A stretch of DNA of 64,000 bases, from the NCBI RefSeq assembly GCF_017565745.1, contig NZ_JAGDYM010000010.1, forward strand, positions 124,001 to 188,000. The letters run 5' to 3'. The position numbers were made by a program, and so were the translations under genes. The notes beneath the pieces are model-generated. The model made no database searches. It saw nothing but the letters and a program-made list of their open reading frames with translations, and was not told where the DNA came from. The DNA is from Leucobacter weissii (lineage in GTDB: Bacteria > Actinomycetota > Actinomycetes > Actinomycetales > Microbacteriaceae). Of the stretch, positions 9,318 to 16,900 are shown one piece after another; positions within the stretch are counted from its first letter, which is position 1, and each line of letters starts with the position of its first letter.

Positions 9318-10489
9318 CCCGCCACCACCGGGCGCCCCATGCGGAGCATGGCGATCTTCTGCGGGGCGTTCACGCCGACCCATCCTTCCTCGCCGTCGGC
9401 GCCCACCACTCGATAGAGCACGGACCCGCGGGCGGGGTTCTCGAACTCGACCGTCACCGCGCCGTCCCGGCTGATCCGCCCCAGCACCTGGATCTTGCGA
9501 CCCGCCACATCCGTCCAGAAGTAGGCGGGCTCGGTCTCGGGTTCCGGGTTCCCGGCGAGCCGCTCGGCGAGCTGCCGTCCCTGTTCCGCCGCGGAGCTCC
9601 AGCTCTCGGTGCGCAGCAGCGCGCCGTCCGCGAGGCGGCGGGTCACCACGTCGCCGATGCCGTAGACGTCGGCGGTCGCGTCGGCGCCGCCGATCACGCG
9701 ACCGGTCTCATCGCAGATCAGGCGACCGTCGCTGAGCAGACCGCTCGAAGCCAGCCAGTCGAGCGCGGGCCGGACGCCGACCGCACTGATCAGCACGTCG
9801 AAGACCAGCGTCTCGGCGCCGCCGTCCAGGCCGACGGCCCAGGTGCCCGCCCGGCCCGAGATCCCGCTGATGTCGGCCTGCCAGCGGCAGACGATGCCGA
9901 GGTCGTGCAGCCAGGCGGTGACGTCGCTGCCGAGTTGGCCGGCGAGCAGCCGTTCGAGGGGCCGATCCGCCTTGTCGAGCAGCACCACCTCGGCGCCGAG
10001 CGCGCGCGCCGAGGTGGCGAGCTCGCAGCCGATGGCACCCGCTCCGATGATGCCGACCCGGCTGCCGCTCGAGATCGACTCGCGGATCAGGTCCGCATCC
10101 TCGACGGAACGCAGATGCAGCACGCCCTCGGGCTCGAACGGCAGGCGGATCGGAGTCGCGCCGGTGGCGACGACGAGGGTGTCGTAGGCCACCGTGCGCG
10201 TGGACCCGGTGGCGGCGATGCCGAGGGTGAGCGTCCGAGCCTCGGGGTCGACCGCGAGTGCCCGAGCCGTCGTCACGGGAGTGCGCTCGTCCCACTCCAC
10301 GTCGATCTCGGGTCGCTCGGACTCGGTGAGGTAGAGCTTCGACAGGGGCGGGCGCTCGTAGGGCATGCGCGGGTCCCGATCGACGACGAGGATCTCGCGC
10401 TCGTCGCCGAGCTCGCGCAGCCGCGAGACGAACGCCTCGGCAGCGACCGAGGCGCCCACTACGACGACCCCGTAGCGATCAGCGGTCAC
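9314..10489 (-). CDS. FAD-dependent ferredoxin reductase (P450 redox partner)
   Basis: The protein is 391 aa of the rubredoxin/putidaredoxin-reductase type. It has an FAD-binding fold at the N-terminus (VVVVGASVAAEAF), VVATGATPIRLPFE, a second dinucleotide fold for NAD(P)H (VGIIGAGAIGCELATSA) and the FAD motif DVYGIGDVV. It should pass electrons from NAD(P)H to the ferredoxin encoded immediately upstream. The start is a GTG at 10489 within a GTGA overlap with the ferredoxin stop. The C-terminal region ends VNAPQKIAMLRM, as in other ferredoxin reductases of Class I P450 systems. Confidence 0.92.
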   Translation of the reverse strand: MTADRYGVVVVGASVAAEAFVSRLRELGDEREILVVDRDPRMPYERPPLSKLYLTESERPEIDVEWDERTPVTTARALAVDPEARTLTLGIAATGSTRTVAYDTLVVATGATPIRLPFEPEGVLHLRSVEDADLIRESISSGSRVGIIGAGAIGCELATSARALGAEVVLLDKADRPLERLLAGQLGSDVTAWLHDLGIVCRWQADISGISGRAGTWAVGLDGGAETLVFDVLISAVGVRPALDWLASSGLLSDGRLICDETGRVIGGADATADVYGIGDVVTRRLADGALLRTESWSSAAEQGRQLAERLAGNPEPETEPAYFWTDVAGRKIQVLGRISRDGAVTVEFENPARGSVLYRVVGADGEEGWVGVNAPQKIAMLRMGRPVVAG

Positions 10490-10701
10490 GGCGCGTCCTC
10501 GACTTCTCGGATCAGTATGGAGCGCTCCGGGCAGTTCTTGATCGCCTTGCGCACGTTCTCCTCGTCGAAGGAGGCCTCCCGCCCGTCGATGACGTGACCG
10601 TAGCCCTCTTCGTCGATCTCGAACGTCTCCGGGGCGATCGCCCAGCAGCGGGCGTGGCCCTGGCACCGGGCCAGGTCGATCGTGAGTTCCTTCTTCGCCA
10701 T
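10486..10701 (-). CDS. [3Fe-4S]-type ferredoxin of a P450 system
   Basis: This 71-aa acidic protein has cluster ligands in RCQGHARCW (Cys13, Cys19) and NCPER (Cys57). The position of the usual fourth cysteine is occupied by His, the pattern of [3Fe-4S] ferredoxins that serve actinobacterial P450s. The ATG at 10701 lies 5 bp after the P450 stop, and the gene overlaps the reductase start by 4 bp. P450, ferredoxin and reductase therefore form a complete Class I electron chain in transcription order. Confidence 0.94.
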   Translation of the reverse strand: MAKKELTIDLARCQGHARCWAIAPETFEIDEEGYGHVIDGREASFDEENVRKAIKNCPERSILIREVEDAP

Positions 10702-10706
10702 GCTGC

Positions 10707-11885
10707 TCACACCCCCGAGATCTCGAGGGTGAGCGGTCCGACTCCGTGCCAGACCTCGCCGCCGCTGCTCTCGAAGTGAGGGATGCGGCTCAGGAACTCC
10801 TCGAGGCCGATCACCAGCTCCTTGCGCGCCAGGTTCGACCCGAGGCAGCGGTGCACGCCCCCGCCGAAGGCGAGGTGCCGGTTGTCCTCGCGGTCGATCC
10901 GGATCTCGTTCGGATCCTCGAAGATCTCGGGATCCCGGTTGCCGGCGCCGAACACCAGCGCCACCCGCTCCCCCGCCCTGATCTCCTGCCCCTGCACGAC
11001 CGTGTCCTTGAGGCAGGTGCGGGTCATCGCCTGCACGGGGGACAGCGTGCGCAGGAACTCCTCCACCGCGGCCGGGATCTCGTCGGGGTGCTCGCGCAGC
11101 CGCTGCTGCGCCGCGGTGTTCCGGGCGAGGTACCACAGCGAGGCGCGCAGCCCCCAGGCGGTGGTGTCCAGGCCCGCGAGGAAGAGCAGATAGCAGTACG
11201 AGAGCTTCTCCTCGTGGGTGAGCTTCCGGCCGTCGATCTCGGAGTGGATCACCTTGTCGATGAGGTCGTTGTGCTCGCCGCCCTCGGCCTCGCGCTGCGC
11301 GATCATGCGGTCGAAGTACTCCATCAGACGGTCCCCAGCGGCGCGCGAGACCTCGGGCTCGGCCGTGCGGCGGTAGATGATGTCGTCGACCCACTGGTCG
11401 AACATCGGCCAGTCCTCCTCGGGGTAGCCGGAGAGCCGGCTGAAGACGATCGTCGGCATGGGCCGCGCGAACAGCTTCGACGCGTCGGCGACGCCGTCGT
11501 TCGCGGCAGCCTCCGCGAGCACGTCGTCGGCGAGCTCCTTCGCCGTCAGGCGCATGCCCGGCTCGAGCTTCGCGATGTTCATCGGGGTGAACAGCGGCAG
11601 CAGGATCTTGCGGAAGGCCGTATGCTCGGGCGGATCGATGTCGATCGGGATGAGCGGGGTGTCGGTGCCCATCGAGGGCATCATCATGGACGGGGCCACC
11701 GAGAAGGTCTCCGGGGCCTGCTCGGCGGCGAAGATGTCCTCGCTCTTGGCGATGTAGGTGAATCCGCCGTATTTCGAGCTGTGCCCGACGGGGCACTTGC
11801 TCAGCATCACCTCGTAGTCGTCGAAGATGTCGTCGAGCGCCTCCCCGTGGAAGTCGAAGTCCTCGACCTGCTCTCTGCTGGTCAT
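10707..11885 (-). CDS. Cytochrome P450 (Class I, soluble)
   Basis: The protein is 392 aa. The I-helix oxygen motif is AGLDTTAWG, the K-helix ExxR is in EEFLRTL, and the heme loop FGGGVHRCLGSNLAR puts the thiolate Cys at about 347. There is no membrane anchor. The ATG at 11885 overlaps the hydrolase stop by 4 bp and is preceded by AAGGAA. With its ferredoxin and reductase downstream and a GS-like ligase upstream, the layout resembles mycobacterial morpholine/piperidine (mor/pip) loci and suggests hydroxylation or N-dealkylation of an amine or its gamma-glutamyl amide. The substrate is not readable from sequence. Confidence 0.96.
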   Translation of the reverse strand: MTSREQVEDFDFHGEALDDIFDDYEVMLSKCPVGHSSKYGGFTYIAKSEDIFAAEQAPETFSVAPSMMMPSMGTDTPLIPIDIDPPEHTAFRKILLPLFTPMNIAKLEPGMRLTAKELADDVLAEAAANDGVADASKLFARPMPTIVFSRLSGYPEEDWPMFDQWVDDIIYRRTAEPEVSRAAGDRLMEYFDRMIAQREAEGGEHNDLIDKVIHSEIDGRKLTHEEKLSYCYLLFLAGLDTTAWGLRASLWYLARNTAAQQRLREHPDEIPAAVEEFLRTLSPVQAMTRTCLKDTVVQGQEIRAGERVALVFGAGNRDPEIFEDPNEIRIDREDNRHLAFGGGVHRCLGSNLARKELVIGLEEFLSRIPHFESSGGEVWHGVGPLTLEISGV

Positions 11886-12595
11886 GATTGATTCCTTTCT
11901 CGACGGTGCGCCGCACGCCGCACCAGATCGGTGAACAGCGCAAGGTTCTGCGCCGAGGTCTTGGCCATGTGCTCGGGGTGCCACTGCACCGCGAGGATGG
12001 CGTGCTGCGCGTCTTCGACCGCCTCGATCACATCGCCCGCGTGGGCGACCGCGGTCAGCCCGGCACCGAGGCGGTCGATGCACTGGTGGTGATAGCTGTT
12101 CACCGGTATCGCCTCCGCGCCGACGAGCTCGGCGAGCCGCGAACCGGCGACGACGCTCACTTCATGCTCGGGCTCCTCCGACGGCACCGCCTGCCAGTGT
12201 CCGTCGATGTGCAGACGCAGGGTGCCCCCGCGCAGGACGTTGATGAGCTGCAGCCCGCGGCAGATGGCGAGGACCGGCACGCCGCGAGCCTGCGCGTCCT
12301 CGACGAGCGCGGTCTCGAACGCATCGCGGATCTCGCTGACGCCGTAGGTCTCCTCGCCCGCCTCGGCTCCGTACATGGTCGGGGAGAGATCCCCTCCCCC
12401 GCTCAGCACCAGGCCGTCGATACCCGCCAGCACGTGATCCGGGATCCTCTCGGTGGCCGGCAGGATCACCGGACGGCCGCCGGCGGCGGCGATGGACTCG
12501 GCGTAGTCCATCACCTGGAGCGCCGACTCCCTGGGGCCGAAGGCCGACGGTTCGACGCTCCGCTGGATGGAGACGCCGATGAGCGGGGCCGCCAT
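11882..12595 (-). CDS. Class C26 gamma-glutamyl hydrolase (PuuD-like), copy 1
   Basis: The protein is 237 aa with a class I glutaminase fold: oxyanion/loop region GLVLSGGGDLSP, nucleophile in AICRGLQLINV (Cys112), and a His/Glu pair in QWHPEH (His206, Glu208). PuuD-type enzymes cleave gamma-glutamyl-amine or gamma-glutamyl-GABA bonds and release glutamate. The start at 12595 (MAAPLIGVS) was chosen because its ATG overlaps the SDR stop as TGATG. An ATG at 12610 is also in frame. It sits between the SDR and P450 genes and would remove the glutamyl group added by the upstream ligase. Confidence 0.9.
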   Translation of the reverse strand: MAAPLIGVSIQRSVEPSAFGPRESALQVMDYAESIAAAGGRPVILPATERIPDHVLAGIDGLVLSGGGDLSPTMYGAEAGEETYGVSEIRDAFETALVEDAQARGVPVLAICRGLQLINVLRGGTLRLHIDGHWQAVPSEEPEHEVSVVAGSRLAELVGAEAIPVNSYHHQCIDRLGAGLTAVAHAGDVIEAVEDAQHAILAVQWHPEHMAKTSAQNLALFTDLVRRAAHRRERNQS

Positions 12596-13356
12596 CAGTA
12601 CACCGTCCATCCGCCGTCGACGAAGAGGGTCGTCCCCGTCACCCAGCTCGCTTCGTCCGAGGCGAGGAAGGCGACGCCGCCGGCGACGTCCTCGGGCTCG
12701 CCGATGCGGCCCATGGGCGTACGGTCGAGCAGGAATCCGCGCACCTCATCCTGTTCGAGCGCCTCCGCGGTGAACGGCGTGCGGATGTAGCCGGGGGCGA
12801 CCGCGTTCACCCGGATGCCCGCGGGGGCGAGCTCGACGGAGAGCGCGCGCGTGAGCTGCAGCAGCGCGCCCTTCGACGCGTTGTAGTGGATCTGCGGATG
12901 CCCGCTGCTCGAGATGACGATGTGCGCCTCGACCGAGGTGATGTTCACCACCGCCCTCGTGTGCGCGGTGTCGCCCGCGCGCAGCAGTTCCGAAGCCGCC
13001 TGCGTGACGAGGAACGGACCCGTGGAGTTGACCGCGAACACCTGATCCCACTCGGCCAGGGGCAGCGTCTCGAAGGTGCCGAATTTGACGATGCCGGCGT
13101 TGTTGACCAGCACGTCGAGGCGCGGGAAGACGCCCGCCACCTCCGCCATGGCCGATCGGGCGGAGCGTTCGTCCGCGACGTCGCACTCCACGCGCAGCAC
13201 GCGGGGATCCTCCCCGAACACTGCGGCGAGCGCTTCGCCGTTGAGATCCAGCGCCGCGACTCGAGCACCCTCCGCGAGCATCTTCTCAGCGATCGCCCGA
13301 CCGTTTCCCGATGCCGCACCGGTCACTGCGGCGTAGCGGCCCTCGAACCGATCCAT
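12595..13356 (-). CDS. Short-chain dehydrogenase/reductase
   Basis: The protein is 253 aa of classical SDR type: TGAASGNGRAI (12-22) for NAD(P) binding, NNAG (85-88), and the catalytic Ser (about 141), Tyr158 and Lys162 in HYNASKGA. It ends with FVDGGWT, as is usual in the family. GGAGAA precedes the ATG. It lies 47 bp after the GS-like gene and is coupled to the C26 hydrolase. It would oxidise an alcohol intermediate or interconvert a ketone. Whether it or the Zn-ADH acts first in the pathway cannot be told. Confidence 0.92.
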   Translation of the reverse strand: MDRFEGRYAAVTGAASGNGRAIAEKMLAEGARVAALDLNGEALAAVFGEDPRVLRVECDVADERSARSAMAEVAGVFPRLDVLVNNAGIVKFGTFETLPLAEWDQVFAVNSTGPFLVTQAASELLRAGDTAHTRAVVNITSVEAHIVISSSGHPQIHYNASKGALLQLTRALSVELAPAGIRVNAVAPGYIRTPFTAEALEQDEVRGFLLDRTPMGRIGEPEDVAGGVAFLASDEASWVTGTTLFVDGGWTVY

Positions 13357-13403
13357 CTGCGTCTTCTCCAATTCTCGTTCGTGTTCCGTGTGCGCGCCGA
13401 GCA

Positions 13404-14792
13404 TCAGACGTGCTCGAGGTAGCGCGCGATCTCCCAATCCGTGACCGCCGCGCGGGACTGCTGGATCTCCCAGCGGCGGGTCTCGGCGAAATGCCGGACG
13501 AAATCCGCACCGAAGTACTCGCGCCCCACCTCCCCGTCCGAGAACAGGTCGACGGCCCGGTCGAGGCTCCTCGGGAGCAGCTGCTCCTCGGCGAAGTCGA
13601 GGGCATAGGCGTTGCCGACGATCGGCGGCTCGGGCTGCAGCTCGCGCTCGATCCCGTCCAGACCGGACGCGATGTTGGCCGCCAGTACCAGATACGGGTT
13701 CGCATCCGCGCCCGGCACCCGGTTCTCGACTCTGGCCGCTCCGCCGGCGGCGGGGATCGACCGAACGGCGACCGTGCGGTTGTCCAGCCCCCAGGTGGCG
13801 CTCGATCCCGCCCACTGCGGACCCTCGACCCGCTTGTAGGAGTTCATGGTGGGCAGATACAGCGCGGTGAACTGGCGGGCGGCCGCCACGACCCCCGCGA
13901 GATACCGCTGCCCGACCTCGCTGAGCTCCTTGGGGTTCTCCGGGTTGGCGAAGGCCGACGATCCGTTCTCGCGCCTGAGCAGGCTCTGATGCACATGACC
14001 CGAGCTGCCCGCGTTGTCGGAGTGCGTCTTGGCCATGAACGAGGCGGTGTAGCCGCGTTCGGCGGCCACCTCCTTCACGGTGTGCTTCAGGATGAGGGCG
14101 CTGTCCGCGGCCTCGAGAGCGGCGCCGTAGTGGATGTTGACCTCGAACTGGCCGGGCCCGTGCTCGCTGTTGCTGGCCTCGATGAAGACGCCGACGGCGG
14201 CGAGGCGGTCTCGGATCTCGCCGATGATCTCGTTGGTGCCGCTGTCGCGATAGACGCTGTAGGTGTGGCTCCCCGCGGTGATGGGCTCCAACTCGGCGTA
14301 GCCCCTGCGAGCGAGTTCGCGGGGGGAGCCCTCGAAGAGGTAGAACTCGAACTCGTAGGCGCAGACGGGCTCGAAGCCCAGCGCGTTGGCCCGGTCGACC
14401 ACGCGACGCAGCACCGTGCGCGGGGCGAGCTCGAGCGGTGCTCCGTCGAGGCCGAGAACGTCGCAGATCACCGCGGCAGCGCCCGGCTCGCTCGGGACCA
14501 GGTGGAGCGTCGACAGGTCGGGTCTCAGATTCACGTCGGGGTATCCCGTGTGGTAGCCGGTGTAGGTGAGCCCCGGGATCGGAACGTCGTGCAGATCCCA
14601 CCCGAAGATGATGTTGCACACGTTCGTTCCCGACTGCGCGACCGCCTCGGCGAAGTACTTCGCCATGATCCGCTTCCCGCGCCAGACGCCGTCGATGTCC
14701 GGCGCCCCGAGCTTCACCACCTTCACCCGGTTCTCCTCGAAATACGCCCTCAGATCCGTCGCCGGATCGAACCCGCGAACACCGTTGTTCAT
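13404..14792 (-). CDS. Glutamine-synthetase-like gamma-glutamyl-amine ligase, copy 1
   Basis: The protein is 462 aa of the type I/III GS fold: YEFEFYLFEG (metal-binding Glu), GPGQFEVNIHYG, SSGHVHQSL (ATP/metal His) and RVENRVPGADANPYL (substrate Arg and metal Glu). Length and motifs fit PuuA/GlnA3-type enzymes, which use ATP to join glutamate to an amine rather than to ammonia. This is supported by the hydrolase, P450 and dehydrogenases in the same operon. The ATG at 14792 is preceded by GAGAGGG. A TGTGCA-N3-TGCACA dyad lies 64 bp upstream of the start. Confidence 0.88.
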   Translation of the reverse strand: MNNGVRGFDPATDLRAYFEENRVKVVKLGAPDIDGVWRGKRIMAKYFAEAVAQSGTNVCNIIFGWDLHDVPIPGLTYTGYHTGYPDVNLRPDLSTLHLVPSEPGAAAVICDVLGLDGAPLELAPRTVLRRVVDRANALGFEPVCAYEFEFYLFEGSPRELARRGYAELEPITAGSHTYSVYRDSGTNEIIGEIRDRLAAVGVFIEASNSEHGPGQFEVNIHYGAALEAADSALILKHTVKEVAAERGYTASFMAKTHSDNAGSSGHVHQSLLRRENGSSAFANPENPKELSEVGQRYLAGVVAAARQFTALYLPTMNSYKRVEGPQWAGSSATWGLDNRTVAVRSIPAAGGAARVENRVPGADANPYLVLAANIASGLDGIERELQPEPPIVGNAYALDFAEEQLLPRSLDRAVDLFSDGEVGREYFGADFVRHFAETRRWEIQQSRAAVTDWEIARYLEHV

Positions 14793-14821
14793 GAACTGCC
14801 CTCTCGTGTGTAACGTCCTGT

Positions 14822-14840
14822 GGCTCAACCGTATTGAGCC
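14822..14840. promoter_or_regulatory. Inverted repeat upstream of the GS-like gene
   Basis: GGCTCAA-N5-TTGAGCC is a perfect 7-bp dyad 30-48 bp before the ligase start. It is short and lacks a T-run, so an operator is more likely than a terminator. It differs in sequence from the TGTGCA dyad just upstream. Confidence 0.4.
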
Positions 14841-14855
14841 GGGGAACGGCGGCGA

Positions 14856-14870
14856 TGTGCATCGTGCACA
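14856..14870. promoter_or_regulatory. TGTGCA-N3-TGCACA dyad, copy A (upstream of GS-like gene)
   Basis: TGTGCATCGTGCACA is a perfect 6-bp inverted repeat with a 3-bp spacer. The same dyad recurs at 16725-16739 and, degenerate, at 16617-16631, always beside genes of this cluster. A shared operator is inferred. The binding protein (GntR at 5201 or PucR at 18767) is unknown. Confidence 0.55.
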
Positions 14871-14920
14871 GAGCTTGGAGCACCCCCGTGCAGGCCGAAC
14901 GTCGGTCGCCGACCGGCGCG

Positions 14921-14964
14921 GAGGAGCGCCCCGCCAGGCCGTACGGCGAGACGGGGCGCTCCTC
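14921..14964 (-). terminator. Hairpin after the permease gene
   Basis: GAGGAGCGCCCCG (14921-14933) and CGGGGCGCTCCTC (14952-14964) are perfect 13-bp arms around an 18-nt loop with an inner GCCGTACGGC. It lies just past the permease stop on the minus strand. No U-run follows, as is common in high-GC actinobacteria. Confidence 0.6.
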
Positions 14965-14985
14965 GGGCGCGCGCGGAGCGTGCGC

Positions 14986-16491
14986 TCAGGCCGGGCGGTG
15001 CTCCGCGATCTCCTCGATCTCCTCCTCGTCGTAGACGGTGCCGATCCGCTCGTAGCGCTTCGGGTGGGATCGCCTCAGGTAGAAGGCGTAGAGGAAGCCG
15101 AGCACGAACACGATCGCGACGTATACGGGAATCAGCATGACCACCGCCTCCTCGGATCCGGCCAGGAACGGCAGGTTGCTGATGAGGAGGTACATCACGA
15201 CGACCTGGGCGATGCCGCCGACGACCGGGGCGATCATCGTCTTCCACCAGTCGCCCGCACCGGCGCGCCCCACCTTGTTGAAGTAGGCGATGACGGAGAA
15301 GGACACCACCGCCTGCACCAGGATGATGCTCAGGGTGCAGAAGATCGGCAGCCACCCTCCGACGTGGAGCACCGGATCCGCGCCGATCAGCGCGAAGACG
15401 AGGAGCACGACGATCGAGATCATGGCCTGCAACCCGTTCGCCACGAACGGCGACTTGTGCTCGGAGTGCGTGCGCCCGAGTCGCCGCGGCAGGATGTGGT
15501 CTCTGCCCATCGAGAAGAAGTAACGGGCCGAGTTGTTGAAGAACGCGAACGAGCAGGCGAAGCATCCGGTGAGGACGAGGAAGTCCATCAGGACGCGCAT
15601 GAACGGCCAGGTATACATATCGGCGAGCACGAAGTAGTACTGATCGACCAGGGTGTTGGCCTGCTCGACGGAGTCGCCGCCGAAGCCGACGATCCCGGCG
15701 TACGAGGCGAAGACGTAGAAGACGCCCAGGGTGATCACCGCGATGTAGGTCGCTCGCGGGACGCTCTTCTTCGGATCCGCGGTCTCTTCGCCGTAGATCG
15801 CGGTCGTCTCGAAACCGATCCACGACCAGAACGCGAAGAAGAAGCCGATGCCGACGGCCGGCGCCGCAGCCCAGCCCGCCGGATTGAACACCTCGGGCAT
15901 CTGCCCCTCGGCGCCGCCCTGGACGACGACCGCTGTCGCGATCACCGCGACCACCAGCACCTCCAGCCCGAGCGCGATGCCCAGCACCTTCCCCGCCAGC
16001 GTCACCCGGAAGTACCCGATGACGAACATGAGCACCACCGCGCCGATCGCGCAGATCCACCAGGGGATCGTCAAGGCGAGGTAGTGCTCGAACATCAGCG
16101 AGGCGAAGAAGCCGAACAGCCCGCCGATCGCGGTGGAGATCATGCTGTACCCGATCATCACCGTCATGCCGGCCCCGAGTCCGATGGGCTTGCCGAGCCC
16201 CTGCGTCGTGAAGTTGTAGAAAGCCCCGCTCGCGGTGATCCGCTTCGCCATCTGGGCGAAGCCGACGGTGAAGACCAGCAGGATGAGCGTCGCGGTCAGA
16301 TAGGTGAGCGGAACGGTCATTCCCGCCCCGAAGGCGATGGAGAGCGGAATGTAGGTGGAGACGACGACGAGCGGAGCCGCAGCGGCCGTCACCATGAGCA
16401 CGATGGTCGCGAATCTGATGGAGTTCTTCAGGAGGTTCGTCGAAACCTCCTCAGGGGCCCCGTGCTCCCTGGTGTCAACGCTGGTAGTCAT
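14986..16491 (-). CDS. APC-superfamily amino acid/amine permease, copy 1
   Basis: The protein is 501 aa with about 12 predicted membrane helices. The first segment (IRFATIVLMVTAAAAPLVVV) and the helix GIGFFFAFWSWIGFETTAIY followed by GEETADPKKSVPRATY are typical of APC transporters. The C-terminus is acidic (DEEEIEEIAEHRPA) and cytosolic. The ATG at 16491 has AAGGAG upstream. It probably imports the amine substrate of the downstream operon. A hairpin (14921-14964) and a dyad operator separate it from the GS-like gene, so the two may be separate transcripts with common control. Confidence 0.92.
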   Translation of the reverse strand: MTTSVDTREHGAPEEVSTNLLKNSIRFATIVLMVTAAAAPLVVVSTYIPLSIAFGAGMTVPLTYLTATLILLVFTVGFAQMAKRITASGAFYNFTTQGLGKPIGLGAGMTVMIGYSMISTAIGGLFGFFASLMFEHYLALTIPWWICAIGAVVLMFVIGYFRVTLAGKVLGIALGLEVLVVAVIATAVVVQGGAEGQMPEVFNPAGWAAAPAVGIGFFFAFWSWIGFETTAIYGEETADPKKSVPRATYIAVITLGVFYVFASYAGIVGFGGDSVEQANTLVDQYYFVLADMYTWPFMRVLMDFLVLTGCFACSFAFFNNSARYFFSMGRDHILPRRLGRTHSEHKSPFVANGLQAMISIVVLLVFALIGADPVLHVGGWLPIFCTLSIILVQAVVSFSVIAYFNKVGRAGAGDWWKTMIAPVVGGIAQVVVMYLLISNLPFLAGSEEAVVMLIPVYVAIVFVLGFLYAFYLRRSHPKRYERIGTVYDEEEIEEIAEHRPA

Positions 16492-16616
16492 ATCGTCTGT
16501 CTCTCCTTCGAAACGCCGGCAGGTGGCGGGCCTGGCGGACCCGCTGGGCGACCCCCTCGATGTCATGGGCCCGAAGGCGTCGGCCTCAGTAAAGCCCGAC
16601 CGGGGCGGAGCGCCCC

Positions 16617-16631
16617 GGTGCATTCTGAACA
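16617..16631. promoter_or_regulatory. Degenerate TGTGCA-N3-TGCACA dyad, copy B
   Basis: GGTGCATTCTGAACA matches each dyad arm at 5 of 6 bases. It sits downstream of the first GTCATGGGCCCGAA repeat, parallel to copy C. Confidence 0.4.
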
Positions 16632-16724
16632 CAATCCCCGCACGGACTGGTCGCTTTGCATGGACGCCCGGGACGGCGTCATGGGCCCGAAACATCGGCG
16701 AAATCATGCGGGCGCATCGCGCCC

Positions 16725-16739
16725 TGTGCATCCTGCACA
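16725..16739. promoter_or_regulatory. TGTGCA-N3-TGCACA dyad, copy C
   Basis: TGTGCATCCTGCACA has perfect 6-bp arms and differs from copy A only in the spacer. It lies 234 bp upstream of the permease start and 162 bp upstream of the diflavin reductase start, so it could control either or both. Confidence 0.55.
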
Positions 16740-16900
16740 TAGCCTCCGGCTCATAGGTGCCGTTCACACATGCGGTCCCGGCGCGCGGACGACAGGGTGG
16801 TTGACGACTCACCGATGAGCCGGGCACCGGCGCCACGTCTCCCGCTCGGAGGAGTCGCACCCGCGGACGCCGCCGCAGATGGCGGAGATAAGGGAGGAAG

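Larger units (their letters stand above)
16492..16900. other. 409-bp divergent spacer with duplicated regulatory block
   Basis: The spacer lies between the permease and the diflavin reductase. It contains a direct repeat GTCATGGGCCCGAA at 16562-16575 and 16678-16691, each followed about 40-50 bp later by a TGTGCA-type dyad (16617-16631 and 16725-16739). This looks like an internal duplication of a promoter/operator module. No small gene was supported. Confidence 0.55.

Noticed and set aside
10486-11943. 485-residue protein ending in the ferredoxin
   Set aside because: Only the last 71 residues are ferredoxin. The rest reads the P450 gene in the wrong frame.
12595-14883. Single long minus-strand frame running through the SDR and the GS-like region
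   Set aside because: Only the last 253 residues are SDR. The upstream part is an out-of-frame reading of the GS-like gene.
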